The position numbers were made by a program, and so were the translations under genes. The notes beneath the pieces were generated by a model. That model did not search any database, was not told the DNA's origin, and saw nothing but the letters and a program-made list of their open reading frames with translations. Positions 9,453 through 20,226 of a stretch of DNA of 29,421 nt are shown piece by piece (the first letter of the stretch is position 1; every line of letters begins with the position of its first letter). The DNA is from Hyphochytrium catenoides (Eukaryota > Sar > Hyphochytriomycetes > Hyphochytriales > Hyphochytriaceae). The stretch is from positions 1-29,421 of the forward strand of contig FLMG01003532.1 in NCBI GenBank assembly GCA_900088475.1, in the 5' to 3' direction.

Positions 9453-12400
9453 GGTAGCTGTATAAGTCCTTGCCGTCAGAAGCTTCCCCCTCCTTATGGC
9501 GAGCTTGTAGTACCGTTCTCTCTTATTGGACTGATGGATAGCTCGGTAGCCTGCCCAGCAAGACACAGCAGAGAAGGAGGCGAGAAGCCGGGAAGCGGAA
9601 AAGTGACGAAGGAGAGCAGGCAGCAGGCAATGGAATGGAAACAGCAAAAGAATCGAGCAGGGAAGATCGATGTGCGATGAGTATGGAAAGTGAAAAGCTG
9701 AGAGTGGACTTATCGCCGAGTGAGCGGAGGGCTAGCAGCTACTACTATTGGGAGGGATGAGGCGGGACCTGCTTGAGGCTACGGAATGTTGCCAACCAGC
9801 GCCAGCAGTAAGCAACAACCAAGCAGTCAGCAGCCAGCAGGCACGCCACAGCGGTTCGAAGACGACGACTGGTTGGCTCCTTTGGAGGAGGAGCAGGACG
9901 ATGTTAACAGAATCTACAGCTGGGAGTATCAGACAGAGGATAGCCCTCTGCACTGGTCACAGACTGGTCGTAAAGAAAGGAAGCCGAAGAGGGAGACCCA
10001 GCAACCACGACCGTCGCAACCTCTGCCAAGCCCAAGCCGGTTTATACATTGGACAGCAGCGTTGCCCCTACAAGCTACAAGGCCAGCAGCAGGCAGGCCG
10101 GGCAGCCTTGCCAGCTAAAGGGTTGTGCCACATATTTTGCCCAGTCTTGAAGCAAGAGCCATTGGCGTCTGATCCCACGACACCCCATGGACAAACCGTC
10201 TTGAGTTCTGCTAGCCATGTACTTCAGGGTCAACATATTTCAAGGGCACCTTCTAACTCCCAGCCGTCGAGGAGTTATGTCTAAAATGGTGAAAGCTGTT
10301 CTCTCCTCTCAAAAGAGCTGCATTACTACTTGTAGCTGGAATGGTCAGACACACTGGATTCCCACCCAACACACGTAGAGCATTATGTTAGGGGTGGGCA
10401 TAATTCTACAGGTAGCAGGGCAGAATAGTGGCACATACTATCATGGCGCTATGTTTATTTATCATGAGGCAGGAGGCAAAGAACGTGGCTCGATTGGCGA
10501 GGAAAGTTAAACTTCCATCTCCTTTTTGGCTCTCGTTAGTCCTAAATAATATAAGGGGGACAGGGGGGCGGTCTCAGGGCCGCAATTCTAGGGAATGTGA
10601 GCGAGTGGCTTGTGGGGACATACAGGAAAAAGGTGGGAAGCACCATACACCAAATTTAGAGACTCATTCCATGTCTTTGACGATAAGTCTATCCGAAGGT
10701 TAAGGTTTTGGCATGTTTAAGAGAAACACTGCTGGGGTAACCACTTGCCTGTTATAAAAACAATACAATACCGTGTATAGAGGAGACCAAGCATGACGGT
10801 TTGCCGAAAATAGTAGGTTGAAGTGTGAGAACTATTCGACACCCTTTGTTGTAGTTTCCTTTATGGGTGAGTGGGGAAAAAGACGGCAAGGGGTGGGAAG
10901 CCTGAGGTTCAACATCCAGTTCAACATACAAGTCACAGGCTGAAGCCCTGAGCAAGACTCAGAAGTCAGACCATACATTCCAAAAACTTGAAAACAATAG
11001 CTGGAATATTACGGTAATGAAACCTTTGTATCTTATGACTCTACTCTATAAAGAAAAGATTACAAGGAAAGGAAAGGTACATTTGCCAGATTTCTTGAAC
11101 CTTTTGGCCATAGTGAGTAAGGGGATGGGTGGGCGTTTGATGCTTTTGGCGGTTCGGGACCGAGAAATGGTGGGGCCAGGGACCACAAGTCTCTTTTTGT
11201 GAGGTATCTGGCGATGGGGTTATCTATGATAGAAAGATACCAAAGCAGCTGCACAACAATAAACGGCAGTGATAGACAAGGGCCAAGAAGGCTCAAGTTC
11301 ACTCTTTAGCTTGCCCATTGAGCCTTCATTTCGTATAGTAATCAGGGTCTTGGTCGTTGTGATGGGCTGAATGGTGTGCACTGCTGCGTGTGGTGGCTCT
11401 CTGCTGCTGCTTGTTCATGGCCTGTGCCGCCCTCCTCTTTCTTCTCCTCCTGACTAGAAGAAGGGAGGGCAACGATGACGTTAATCTCGTTCTTCATCAT
11501 TTTTTCATCACCATTCACCCTAGATGGTTCATGATGATGGGAAACAGAACGGCCTGATAAGTCTGATGTTGGCTTATTTAGAGATAGAGCAGCAGGATGT
11601 AGGACAACGTCGCTTCGTTTATCGTCGATCATCCGCCGGTTGCAGCGTGTTTGCTTTCTGCTTTTATTATCACCAAGGCGATCTGGTTTATTAATGACCT
11701 CAACAAGCGAAGGATTGTATCTTTTGTTGCTGTTCGTGGTACTTTGCTCTTCTTCTGCAGTCCTTCTCTCCTCTCAGGTCGCCATACCGGGTAGCCAGAG
11801 TAACAAACAAGCGAAGAAGGGGAAGCGATAGGAGAGAACGGGACCGTATAGATGGGCAAAATCCAAGACCGCACGTCGAAGGAGCTCGCAGCGGCTGCCT
11901 ATTTTTCTCCTCCCTGCGGTCGCTCCTCCCGGACAAGCTGTGATATCTTGGACATGGATGGTCATAGCTAGTAGGGGATGAAGAAGAGGGCAGCATGTAG
12001 CAAACCATGATGTTGCTTCTTGCCTACGTCAGACGGACAGAAGGCGGATAAAAGGATGTTGGAGCGAGCCACAAAGGCCATGACATGGAATAAATACAAT
12101 CACCGCTGGCGAAGACAGAAGGGCTGTAAATGTAATAGAAAGAGGGATGGAGTGCCTCTGGACAGCCATCCTTGCTCAATGCAATAAGCAGCCAGGTGCT
12201 ACGTCGTCAAATGTAGGGTGGCTCCTTACATCATTGAAAAGTCGTAATGTGCCTTCAATGTGGACAAGGGATAGGCGGAGATAGAGAAGCAATGCTTAAT
12301 GAATGATAGCGAAGCCTTCTTTTAGCGCCACTTCTTTTTGGACTTCGCTTATATGACAAGAGATCGGACGGTGTTGGCTTGCTAGCGTGTAAGGTCTGGC

Positions 12401-13676
12401 AGTCACTTGTAGGTCGAGGAATAAACATTCCTGCGGTCTTTGAATGTGAAAGCTTACCATCTGGCCTGGCACTCTACCCGAAGGCCCATCCTCCGTTTAA
12501 GTAGGGGCTGTTGGTGCTGTTGATAATGGTGATAATGAGAGTTGAGGAGCGAGCATTTGATGACAGATCGTATCTTGAATAAACGGGCTGCTGCAGCGGG
12601 AGGGGCTCTATTGCCCCTTCTAACCTGATCTATGTCGTCCCGGAAGGGTGCAGAGGATTAGCCTACTAATAACAAGGTCCTGAACCTCCTCCTGGGTGCT
12701 GCTCCGGCTGACAGCAGTCCGCATCCTTCATCCCAGAAGACAGGGCGAGACTACGAGCCTACTAATTACTAGTCTTGCGGCTGCGCGGCGGCTGGGACGG
12801 AGTGGTAGATTGAAAGCAGCAGCGGCAGGGCCGCCTGACGGCCCGACGAAGGGGTTTAGGTTTGACCATTGGCCCATTCATTCTTCATATACCATTCAGC
12901 AGGCTGTTAATAGTTCAGTCTATATAGGCCTCCTTGGTCGGCCCCTTCATAGAGAACTTTGAAGCCAAGAGGAATAATAAAGAAGGTGAGATCGACGGCA
13001 TAGAGGCTCTGTTTTGACTCTGAAAGACCACCGCTGCTATTACCTCTGAGACAAAAAGCTTCTGGACATCCTCGCGACAATAAGCTTTCTAAAGTATGAG
13101 GATCATCACGCAGCTTTTGCGAATCCATATGACTATCCTACTATCTTGCTTGGACCTCCACGGGGTCTTATCGAGGTTGTGGGAATGAACTGACTAGCGA
13201 GGTGGCTGGTCCTCGTAAGCAACTACATCACTTGGTCAGCTGAAGCAAACTCTAGCTACACCCAGAGAAGCCTTTTCAGACTAAACGTCAGTCCCTAGCA
13301 CTTGTTCTTCTGGAAGATCAAGTAAGGTGGGTGCCAGCACTGACCCTCGGACCACAGAGCTGGTTCTGTTAACAAAAACTTCGTGCTGCTCGAGGCCGTT
13401 CCGACAGTCAAGAGCAATGCATAAAACTGTAGGTACGCTGCTGCTGAACAATTAAAGATTCCTGACAAATCAAGGCTCCGACAGCCAATTAAGTAAGAAG
13501 AAGAAACCACCCGGGATGGCGCGGCAAGGAAGTCTCAAAGTGCAACAACCGCCTAGAACTAATCAAAGAAGCGAAAAAACGAGAAGTCAGGACAGCTTTG
13601 ACAGACCAGCCGACGCTGTCAGAAGCGCTGCACCAGCCAGTAGAAGCCTGAGCAATAAATATGATATTGAAGAACT
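9453..13676. other. long spacer, no secure gene
   Basis: This 4.2-kb stretch holds no secure gene. The part from about 10290 to 11340 is somewhat AT-richer, with odd purine-rich runs, and resembles the left end of the window in texture, so it may be decayed repetitive DNA. Frames of 60-100 codons at 11342-11632 (minus, Ser/Glu/His-rich) and 11629-11874 (minus) are at chance length. From 12000 to 13500 I see nothing beyond ordinary sequence. The only frame worth a separate entry is at 9786-10118. Confidence 0.35.
9786..10118 (+). CDS. possible small acidic protein or first exon
   Basis: A 110-residue frame starts at 9786 and ends in TAG or by splicing. Its composition is biased in a way real low-complexity proteins are: a Ser/Gln-rich start, an acidic stretch with DDDW and EEEQDD at about residues 25-40, then a Lys/Arg-rich stretch and a Pro-rich stretch. 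An overlapping frame in another phase (9748-10284, 178 codons) is longer but less protein-like. The two could be alternative readings of a spliced gene. No family is recognised and the length alone does not exclude chance. Confidence 0.25.
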   Translation: MLPTSASSKQQPSSQQPAGTPQRFEDDDWLAPLEEEQDDVNRIYSWEYQTEDSPLHWSQTGRKERKPKRETQQPRPSQPLPSPSRFIHWTAALPLQATRPAAGRPGSLAS

Positions 13677-15194
13677 CTATTGGACCTGCACCTTCTTTGG
13701 CTTAGCAGTCACCAACATGGTCCGCGAAACAAACTGCGCATCTGGACGAGTAACGACGGCCAGACAATGTACACAGTGAATAGTACCCAGAATGACCCAA
13801 GCCTTCTTTGGATCCTTCTTCTTCCAGCGGAGGAGACCGCCCTGGATTACGAGCGTTAATAGACACACGTAACAGGCTGAGAGAGTATGAAGGACCAGGT
13901 CACCTCGCATCCAAAGACACGGTGCGCTAGGCATGCACTCTGGGAGAAAGAACCACCACCAAGACTTAACCACCCAGGTAGTTAAGGCAAACAACCCCAA
14001 CAGGTCAAAGTTGAAGAGTTGAATGAGTTGCGTCGCGACGCAGAGAAAGATGACGGACAGATATCCAAGGACTCCTACGTCTCGTGCAACACTAAGCGAG
14101 GTTTTCTCTCTTGCCAGCACGCTAATCCCCGCAAAGATGAGATGCACCACGGCCTCATGATAGACAACCATACTGAATGCCTGCCATAAGGTCAATGGAC
14201 TGGTAAGTGCCGCCGAGATCAATATCTCTGAAAAGGCCGAGCCCATGATCTGCCTCAGCACTGCCAGAACCAAGTAGCTTCTATCATTGTTAGCGCAAAC
14301 CAGGCCCATGGATAGCGCCGCTAGGATATCTATTTGCGTGACACCCTCGTCGTCGGGTTGCTTGTCACACTGAGTGCTGAGATGTAACAGACAACTCTGG
14401 GTGCTTCTCTTGAATGCAAGCCAGTAAGCGACGCGCATGGCAATGGAGAGGGTAATCCAGAGAACGCCAGAGTATTGGATGCGTTCCCAGATGATCTCTA
14501 GCTGTGAAAGAAGAAACTTCAACTCTTCTCTGTGAAGGTCCCTCTCCCCAAAATGAATGCAGATTGCAGAGCTCCCATCTATATGAGCGCCATTATCAGA
14601 AGGTATGTAGCTGTAGATACAGACTCCCCGAACGCCTGACACCTCCAGATGATAGCGATACTTCCCAGTCTCTCTACAAAGTCGTAGCTTTGAAAGTGTA
14701 TCTGAAAGCATCGTGGGACCCAAGCAGGGCTGCGAGTTCTTCTTCATAATATATCTCTGATCAAACAGTGGCTCCGTCCTGTCGCATAATAGCATGCGGA
14801 GGGCGTTCTCGTCATTGCTCCTGGGCACTCCGGTTCGAATTGATTGAGTGTTCAGGAAAGTGAAGTACGTCGTCCCAGGGATAGGCCCACAGTAGTCCAT
14901 CCGCTCGTCAAGCTCTAAAGTTCCCATTGATAAAGTGATGATGGAGTCTGTTTCCCAGCTGATATTCATCGCAAAACTCTTCTGCTCGGCCATCAATAGC
15001 ATCGGGGTGTCTACATCTTCAAAGGAGTAATCTGTCTGCGCCAACGCGTATATAAAGATGACTAGCTCAACGATTGCCCACACCGCACCCAGTAAGTGCA
15101 CCCGCGGAAGAGAGATGAAGAGGAGGCTCTCGTCTGCATCGTGAAGGTTGTCACGTCGGATAAGAAGAGAGCGTAGCCGCCTTGTTCCCCCCAT
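13677..15194 (-). CDS. orphan polytopic membrane protein, 505 residues
   Basis: This is a single uninterrupted frame of 505 codons ending in TAG, with A at -3 of the start ATG, so it is almost certainly a gene without introns. A basic N-terminus (residues 1-15) precedes a first hydrophobic segment at about 33-52. Residues 53-238 form a polar domain with six cysteines (102, 137, 157, 173, 192, 212) and an N-glycosylation sequon at Asn77, which suggests an extracellular or lumenal, disulfide-bonded domain. Further hydrophobic segments lie at about 242-260, 318-345, 347-361, 376-394, 396-417, 432-451 and possibly 465-482. One N-terminal helix, a large ectodomain and a C-terminal helix bundle is a layout seen in several receptor and transporter families, but no signature motif identifies this one. 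Confidence 0.8.
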   Translation of the reverse strand: MGGTRRLRSLLIRRDNLHDADESLLFISLPRVHLLGAVWAIVELVIFIYALAQTDYSFEDVDTPMLLMAEQKSFAMNISWETDSIITLSMGTLELDERMDYCGPIPGTTYFTFLNTQSIRTGVPRSNDENALRMLLCDRTEPLFDQRYIMKKNSQPCLGPTMLSDTLSKLRLCRETGKYRYHLEVSGVRGVCIYSYIPSDNGAHIDGSSAICIHFGERDLHREELKFLLSQLEIIWERIQYSGVLWITLSIAMRVAYWLAFKRSTQSCLLHLSTQCDKQPDDEGVTQIDILAALSMGLVCANNDRSYLVLAVLRQIMGSAFSEILISAALTSPLTLWQAFSMVVYHEAVVHLIFAGISVLAREKTSLSVARDVGVLGYLSVIFLCVATQLIQLFNFDLLGLFALTTWVVKSWWWFFLPECMPSAPCLWMRGDLVLHTLSACYVCLLTLVIQGGLLRWKKKDPKKAWVILGTIHCVHCLAVVTRPDAQFVSRTMLVTAKPKKVQVQ

Positions 15195-15253
15195 CGTCCT
15201 ATCGTCCTGCTGCTTCCCACCGTGTACTTAGGACCACAGCAGACTAGCGATCC

Positions 15254-15264
15254 TTCTATTTATG
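15254..15264 (-). promoter_or_regulatory. possible TATA-like element
   Basis: On the minus strand the sequence CATAAATAG lies about 60 bases upstream of the start codon of the 505-residue membrane protein. Position and composition fit a TATA box for a short-leader gene, but the word is common and no transcription start is known. Confidence 0.2.
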
Positions 15265-16006
15265 TGTGACTTCTCCTAACCTGGCCGTCGTCCCCTGATG
15301 AACAGTGTCCATGCTGCCTATAATCTTCTTAAAGAAAGCTAATGTGAGCAGCGGGACCTCGGCAACCGAAGCGTGGGACGGTATCATCTCTACGATCGTC
15401 CTGCTTGCCGCTGTTTACCGCAGATGACTGCAGCTGGTGAACAACAACAGAAGACAGGAAAGAAAGAGAAAGTCTTCTATTCTTCGTAAGACCTTTACTC
15501 CCCAAGAGCCTTTGTCCGTTTCAGGACACAGCTGAGGCGTTAGCGGCTGTGTGGCTACTATAAGGACACAGGTTTGCGGTGGATGAGGGTCACCAAACAA
15601 ACTCCTTTTACAAAAGGCCAGCCCAGTGAGTTGGAACGGACAAATAAGTCAGCCCCAAGCGCAACTCCACTTCTTACCCAGGAAACACTGGCGACTGCAG
15701 CGGCGCAAACGAACAAGAGAGCTGAGCGGCAAGTTGGTTGTTGAGCATTGCTCTCATCAAAGAAGAGTCGTCGTTCTTCTTTCTACTACTACGTTGTTGA
15801 GAAGCGTAGTCAGTTCATCTTACAGAAGACAAGGCTTTGAAGCTTCTTGTTGGTCCTGGTGCGTCACTTCTCCTCTCAATGAGGTGGTTGTCACTCAGAA
15901 GCTGCTGTGGTGTGGTGAATGATAGAGTTTGATACTTCTGAACAAAGCGCTGGCCCCAGGCTAGCTGGAAGTCGATGGACTACTTTTTTCCTTAGAAAAC
16001 TTCTCA

Positions 16007-16031
16007 GTCTCTCTCCTCTCTCTCTCTCTCC
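16007..16031. repeat. TC-rich microsatellite
   Basis: A run of TC/CT dinucleotides broken by two extra pyrimidines occupies this interval. It sits in non-coding sequence. A similar tract occurs at 28115-28130. Confidence 0.8.
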
Positions 16032-18004
16032 CTGCCTCTTCTGTCTATCGCTACTGCAGGACCCGATCAGAGATCGAAGCCTGATACCATGCCTTGCCCC
16101 GGCTAGCTGCTTGATGCATGATTGGTTGCTAGGCAAAGGACTACGATTTACTCAGTCGGGATACTTTTTTGCGACTGCTTTTCCTAGTCTTTGCAAGAAC
16201 GTAATGGGGAGGAGCTCTAGTATCCAGTCAGGTTTGGCGCAAGAGATGATAGACTGCGCGATGCTCTGAAGAGCAATCGCTTTATAGAAAAAGAGGAAAG
16301 CAGCTACGATTCAGCGTTTGCTTGCTAGTTGTTAAAAGGAGCCGACGGCGTGTTAAACACAGAGAAGAACTTCATGCTCGCCAACGTAGTCTTGCCCTGG
16401 GAACGACTCTGAAACTGATCTGCTGCCACAGCCACTCTCATACATCAAACTCCACATACCAATACCTCCTCCTCCTTTGCAATCTTTTTCAGAAAAATGT
16501 GAACATCCTTCCGGGTTCTTGGCTTCCATCATGGTCCAGAATGATGGGTCCATGTTCTCTGCTTTACTCATCATGCTGGCCTTGATACTATCAGATCTCC
16601 CAAAAGGGCTCAGAGGACGATGAGGAAGAGGAACATTCATAGCGATTCGCTGCACTCGACTCGCAACAGGTGTCGTCACAGTCCCTGATCCTGATAATAA
16701 CAGCGTTGGAGCGAAGGAGACAGAATGATAGGAGTATGATCAAGGGCAAAATGCATTCCTCCTCAGCGTCTTCGTTCCTTTTCTCTTCAGCCCTCTCTCT
16801 TCTCCCTCTCGCAGAATGTCCTCCTCGCTGTCGGCGATATCTCCTCTTGTCATCTTCTTCCACAGACATACAATTTTTCGCACCAGGAGAAAGCCCTTGA
16901 AACCGCTAATGCAGGACCAGCATCAGCAAATGGCGGACCAGCCTCCGGTCCCAAGCCTCGCAAAACCAATCGCTAGACAGAACGAGACCTGAGAGCCCTG
17001 GACCATTGCCTTGTGTTGGCACGGAGGAATGGGGCGTTCGCCTCCCATAAACGCCTTTGCCTATCAGATCCTTCTCCTCTTTCTCCAACCACCTCGTCAT
17101 CATTTTCCTGCTGCACTAACCTAAAGACCTTAGTATTCTTGTTACTCTTGTGAATCAGCCACTACTACCTCCTCGGAGATCGTATTTATTGTTGGATGGG
17201 CCCTTGCCAGTCTCAACTTCCTAGGGTTCCTTCCCATAGCAGCAGCGCGAATCCAGAGGACGAAGACTGAGGAAGATGATAATGCCCGCTTTTACGACCA
17301 TTATTTGTTATCCTAGGAACCAGAGGTACTCAGTCTCGTGATGTGAGAGACACTGGGGCGCTCTGGCAATCCTCGTGAATCTGCCGCAGCATGTGAATGA
17401 GCACGAACATTAGATATGTGCTACTTCTGTTGATAACTCAGACCACTGCAAGGGCTCTGCCGTCGCTACAAAATAACCCCTCTATCTCTGTGCCTCTTCA
17501 TTGCATCTACAGTTGCATAACCCTAGACTGAGTCCATGTAGTCGATGTCTCAACTCACTCCAAACTGTTGCTCCTCTTCAAGATTGCCCTCATATTACGG
17601 GCCGCGATCGTAGCAGAAGATGCTTGATAACCAACCGTATGGCGCTGTGGGCCGAGGACTTCTATGGTTCCTACCTTCTCAGGGCTGTGATGAACAGCAG
17701 AGTCTAATAACGAGTTTACTCGGTACTAGTGACCTGCCCCCATAATAGTGCTGTGAAGTTGTGTGAGACACAAGCAACAAGATGAACCCTATTTCTCTTT
17801 CCTCTTGCGGAGGTTATGTGATCCTTCTTCCACGGACCGAGCCTGTTGGCGCCCGTCTCTGGAAGCGCGCTCACCTCCGTCTTCTTTCTCTTCCTTCTCT
17901 TGCTCCTCGGGCTCGTCTTCGTTCTGTTTCTCTCCCTCATTGCTGGGGCTTTCCTCACCGCTTCTCCCTGCTGTGGGGCGCTACTGCATAAGGCTCAGTC
18001 CTCT

Positions 18005-18860
18005 GTTTTATTTCGGGCTATGCTTCGACGTTTCTTGGTCTTCCTTTTCTTCAGGCCCCTGTGGTATGCGGGAATTGTCGAAGAGCTGAAATGGATGCCT
18101 ATGGCGACCATGCGATGGTCTGTCACACAAGTGGAGGTGCCTCTCGTCGTCATAACCGGGTTCTTTCTCTTTTGTCCTCTGCAGTATCGGACGCCGGATA
18201 CTGCTGCTCTCGGGAGCCCCTCCACTTGCTCTCTCGCTCTCCCTTCTCCCGCCCTGCTGACCTAGCTATCCCTGGGTATGGCAAACGGTTCCCAGTCACA
18301 GCCTTTGATCTCTGGGTCACACACCCGCTCCAACATAATATCCTTCGTTATGCAGCGGAACGGTCAGGATATCACATGGCGGTGGTTGAGGACCGTAAGC
18401 GCCACACATACCTAGCTCCTTGCAATGCCCATCAGATCGACTTCCTCCCTCTAGTTTGGGGATCTTTTGGTGGAACTCTGCCACCGTTGCAGCGTTTGTC
18501 AATACTACTTGTGCTGCTCAGGCTGATCGGTCCGTTGCTCTTGAGCGCGATGTACACTTCTTTCGCCATCGCTTATTGAGACAGGTGTCTTTGGCTTTGC
18601 ACGAAGAGGCCGCCCGTATGATAGTTTCTAGATTGCCGCCTTCTGCGCCTTTCCTTGCGGCCTTTCACGCTTCTACTCCCCTCTCTTCTTCTTCTGCACT
18701 TTTTTCTGCTTCTCCATCTTCTCGTGCTCCTGCCGCTGCTGCTGCTCCTGACAACGCCCTCTCGGTTGATAAACGTGAGCAGGATCAAGACTTTTTCCTC
18801 TCTCGCATTATTAGAGGGGAGGAGGACGATCTCCCCGCCGCCTCCTTGGTGGCCCCATAG
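18005..18860 (+). pseudogene. decayed C-terminal part of a non-LTR-type retroelement polyprotein
   Basis: The plus strand encodes, in three successive frames, the tail region found after the reverse transcriptase in a family of non-LTR-like retroelements. Frame 2 carries a short helical stretch at 18005-18034. Frame 1 (18031-18470) carries a CxxC...GDHAMVC zinc knuckle, then RHN, RPADL, a Asp-containing strand (DLWVTHPL), a basic RKRHTY stretch and FLPLVWGSFGG. This order matches the restriction-endonuclease-like (PD-(D/E)XK) segment that nicks target DNA in such elements. Frame 3 (18470-18660) continues with the helical region ending ARMIVSRLP, typical of the same tail, then Ser/Ala-rich sequence. 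The family fit across all three frames shows at least two frame breaks (near 18034 and 18470), and no reverse transcriptase core is visible upstream. It is therefore a broken, probably 5'-truncated copy. Its 3' end is not clearly marked. Confidence 0.8.
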
Positions 18861-19800
18861 TTCTCTCTTCGGTCTATGCTCAGCCCTTGGGGCCCGGGTG
18901 AGATCCTAGCTACTCTGCTCTTCTTTGCTCTCTGGCCTAATATAGCTCTTTCTTCATTCTCTTTTGTTGCTTCGTAGTACATATTTGCATCTCTTCATCT
19001 TCTTCAAAACAGTGTACACTCTTTTACTAATATCTTGATAATAAAGGTGTTTACTGAGGAAATCAACTATGATTCTTCCTTTACTGATGATGAACAGGCA
19101 GCAGCAGATCGAGCTGAGGTGGAAGAGCCTATGGCTTGTTAGCTCTTCTTCTCCTTCTCTTCTTCTTCACATTCTTCTTCTAGATTAGTTTGCTAAGGAA
19201 AAAGAAAAAACAAAAAGAAAGCACAGAACACATACCAATAACTGTCTCTCCTCCCTCTCTCCAGTATAATATTCCTCCCCGCGAAACCAACAAAAAACTT
19301 ATGAAACGGACTCACGGGGCACTTGGCACAGCAACAACAAAACAAGACAAGCTTGTTCTCCTCTCAGAACACGACTTCTTAGGCCTTATTATTATCACAC
19401 ACCTTGTTAATCTATTACCATACCTGCCCTCCAGGCCAGGAGCATGATGGTCGTCAGGAACAGAAGAACACGCCCTTCTTCTTGCCCTTCGCAATGGGAC
19501 CACAGGCCGTAGTCTTCCTTGCCTGCCGCCGCCAACGAGGAGTTGCTGAGGTCTTGACTTCCGGGATTGCAGCCTGCGCGTCTGCCCTTGTTCCCGGTAA
19601 TTCTTCTCGTTGGTCTCTTCTTCGGCGTTCGCATTTCAATCGTGGTCGTCCGCTGCTCATCATCAGGCAGTTAGACGCGGGTACTATCGCTCACTGTCAA
19701 GAAGCAAGGTATCATCTCCGGCTAGGAAGAGCCTTTACTATCTTGCTAATCATCTCAAGCGGGCAGAATAGCTCTTCGTCCCTTCTTCGTCATCGTTCGT
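18861..19800. other. 3' flank of the retroelement and spacer
   Basis: This stretch is pyrimidine-rich up to about 19190 and then has an A-rich run (AAGGAAAAAGAAAAAACAAAAAGAAAG-like, about 19195-19222) that could be the remains of a retroelement tail. A short frame at 19047-19142 ends in TAG and is acidic; it may be the last part of the element's protein or chance. Frames at 19404-19844 (plus) and 19454-19663 (minus) are at chance length. No other feature is visible before the VOC gene. Confidence 0.3.
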
Positions 19801-20226
19801 ATGGTCTTCACGAATATCCACGTGGTCTATATCCCGGTCAGTGATGTGGACCGCTCCATACAGTTCTACCAGGAGTGCTTGGGGATGGTGATAAAGGAAG
19901 ATGAGACCTTTGAGATTAGCCACCGCCCCGATGACTCTGCAAAGGAAATCCAAGGGAAGAAGGCCCGCTGGGTGGAGCTCGCTACCTCTACTGACGACAA
20001 GGCCAGGATCGGAGTCTGCAGCGTAAACTTCAATAAGGACCTGACACCAGGCAAGTTCAACGACGTCGTCACCTTCGACACCGATGATCTTGATGGAGAT
20101 GTTCGTCGCCTGAAGGCTCTCGGTTTTGACATCTCAACGCCCGAAGTGCTGCCGGGGGGCCTGCACAGCTATGTCCACGATCCCGACGGGAATAACATCT
20201 GGTTACATCAGGCTGGAAGCGACTAG
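19801..20226 (+). CDS. VOC (glyoxalase/bleomycin-resistance fold) protein
   Basis: This is a complete 141-residue frame ending in TAG, the usual size of a single vicinal-oxygen-chelate protein made of two beta-alpha-beta-beta-beta modules. Module 1 (about 1-62) has the standard start, with HVVYIPVSDVDRSIQFYQ, and WVEL as its last strand. Module 2 (about 86-137) has the helix DLDGDVRRLKALGF and the hallmark HDPDGNNIWL. Of the four metal positions of glyoxalase I, His7 and Glu59 are present. The third, normally His at the start of module 2, is occupied by the Asp88-Val90 stretch, and the fourth, normally Glu in the last strand, is Trp134. It is therefore unlikely to be a classical glyoxalase I; it may be a different VOC enzyme or a binding protein. 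The start codon context is weak (C at -3), but the protein aligns with the fold from the first residues. Confidence 0.9.
   Translation: MVFTNIHVVYIPVSDVDRSIQFYQECLGMVIKEDETFEISHRPDDSAKEIQGKKARWVELATSTDDKARIGVCSVNFNKDLTPGKFNDVVTFDTDDLDGDVRRLKALGFDISTPEVLPGGLHSYVHDPDGNNIWLHQAGSD

Larger units (their letters stand above)
15195..18004. other. spacer with weak ORFs
   Basis: No gene can be supported. A TC-rich microsatellite lies at about 16007-16031. On the minus strand, frames at 16353-16679, 16591-16869 and 16906-17103 adjoin each other in different phases and could be exons of a spliced gene; a GTATGT donor-like word near 16870 and a TTATCAG acceptor-like word near 16697 exist, but I could not build one consistent frame. 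From about 17780 to 18004 pyrimidine-rich plus-strand sequence leads into the retroelement fragment and may already belong to it. Confidence 0.35.

Noticed and set aside
9748-10284. 178-codon plus-strand frame as a gene
   Set aside because: It is long but its composition is not protein-like, and it overlaps a more plausible acidic frame in another phase. It may be partly real if the gene is spliced.
19047-19142. Acidic 31-residue frame after the retroelement fragment as a last exon
   Set aside because: Too short to judge; it follows a TAAAG word that could be an acceptor, but no donor partner is clear.
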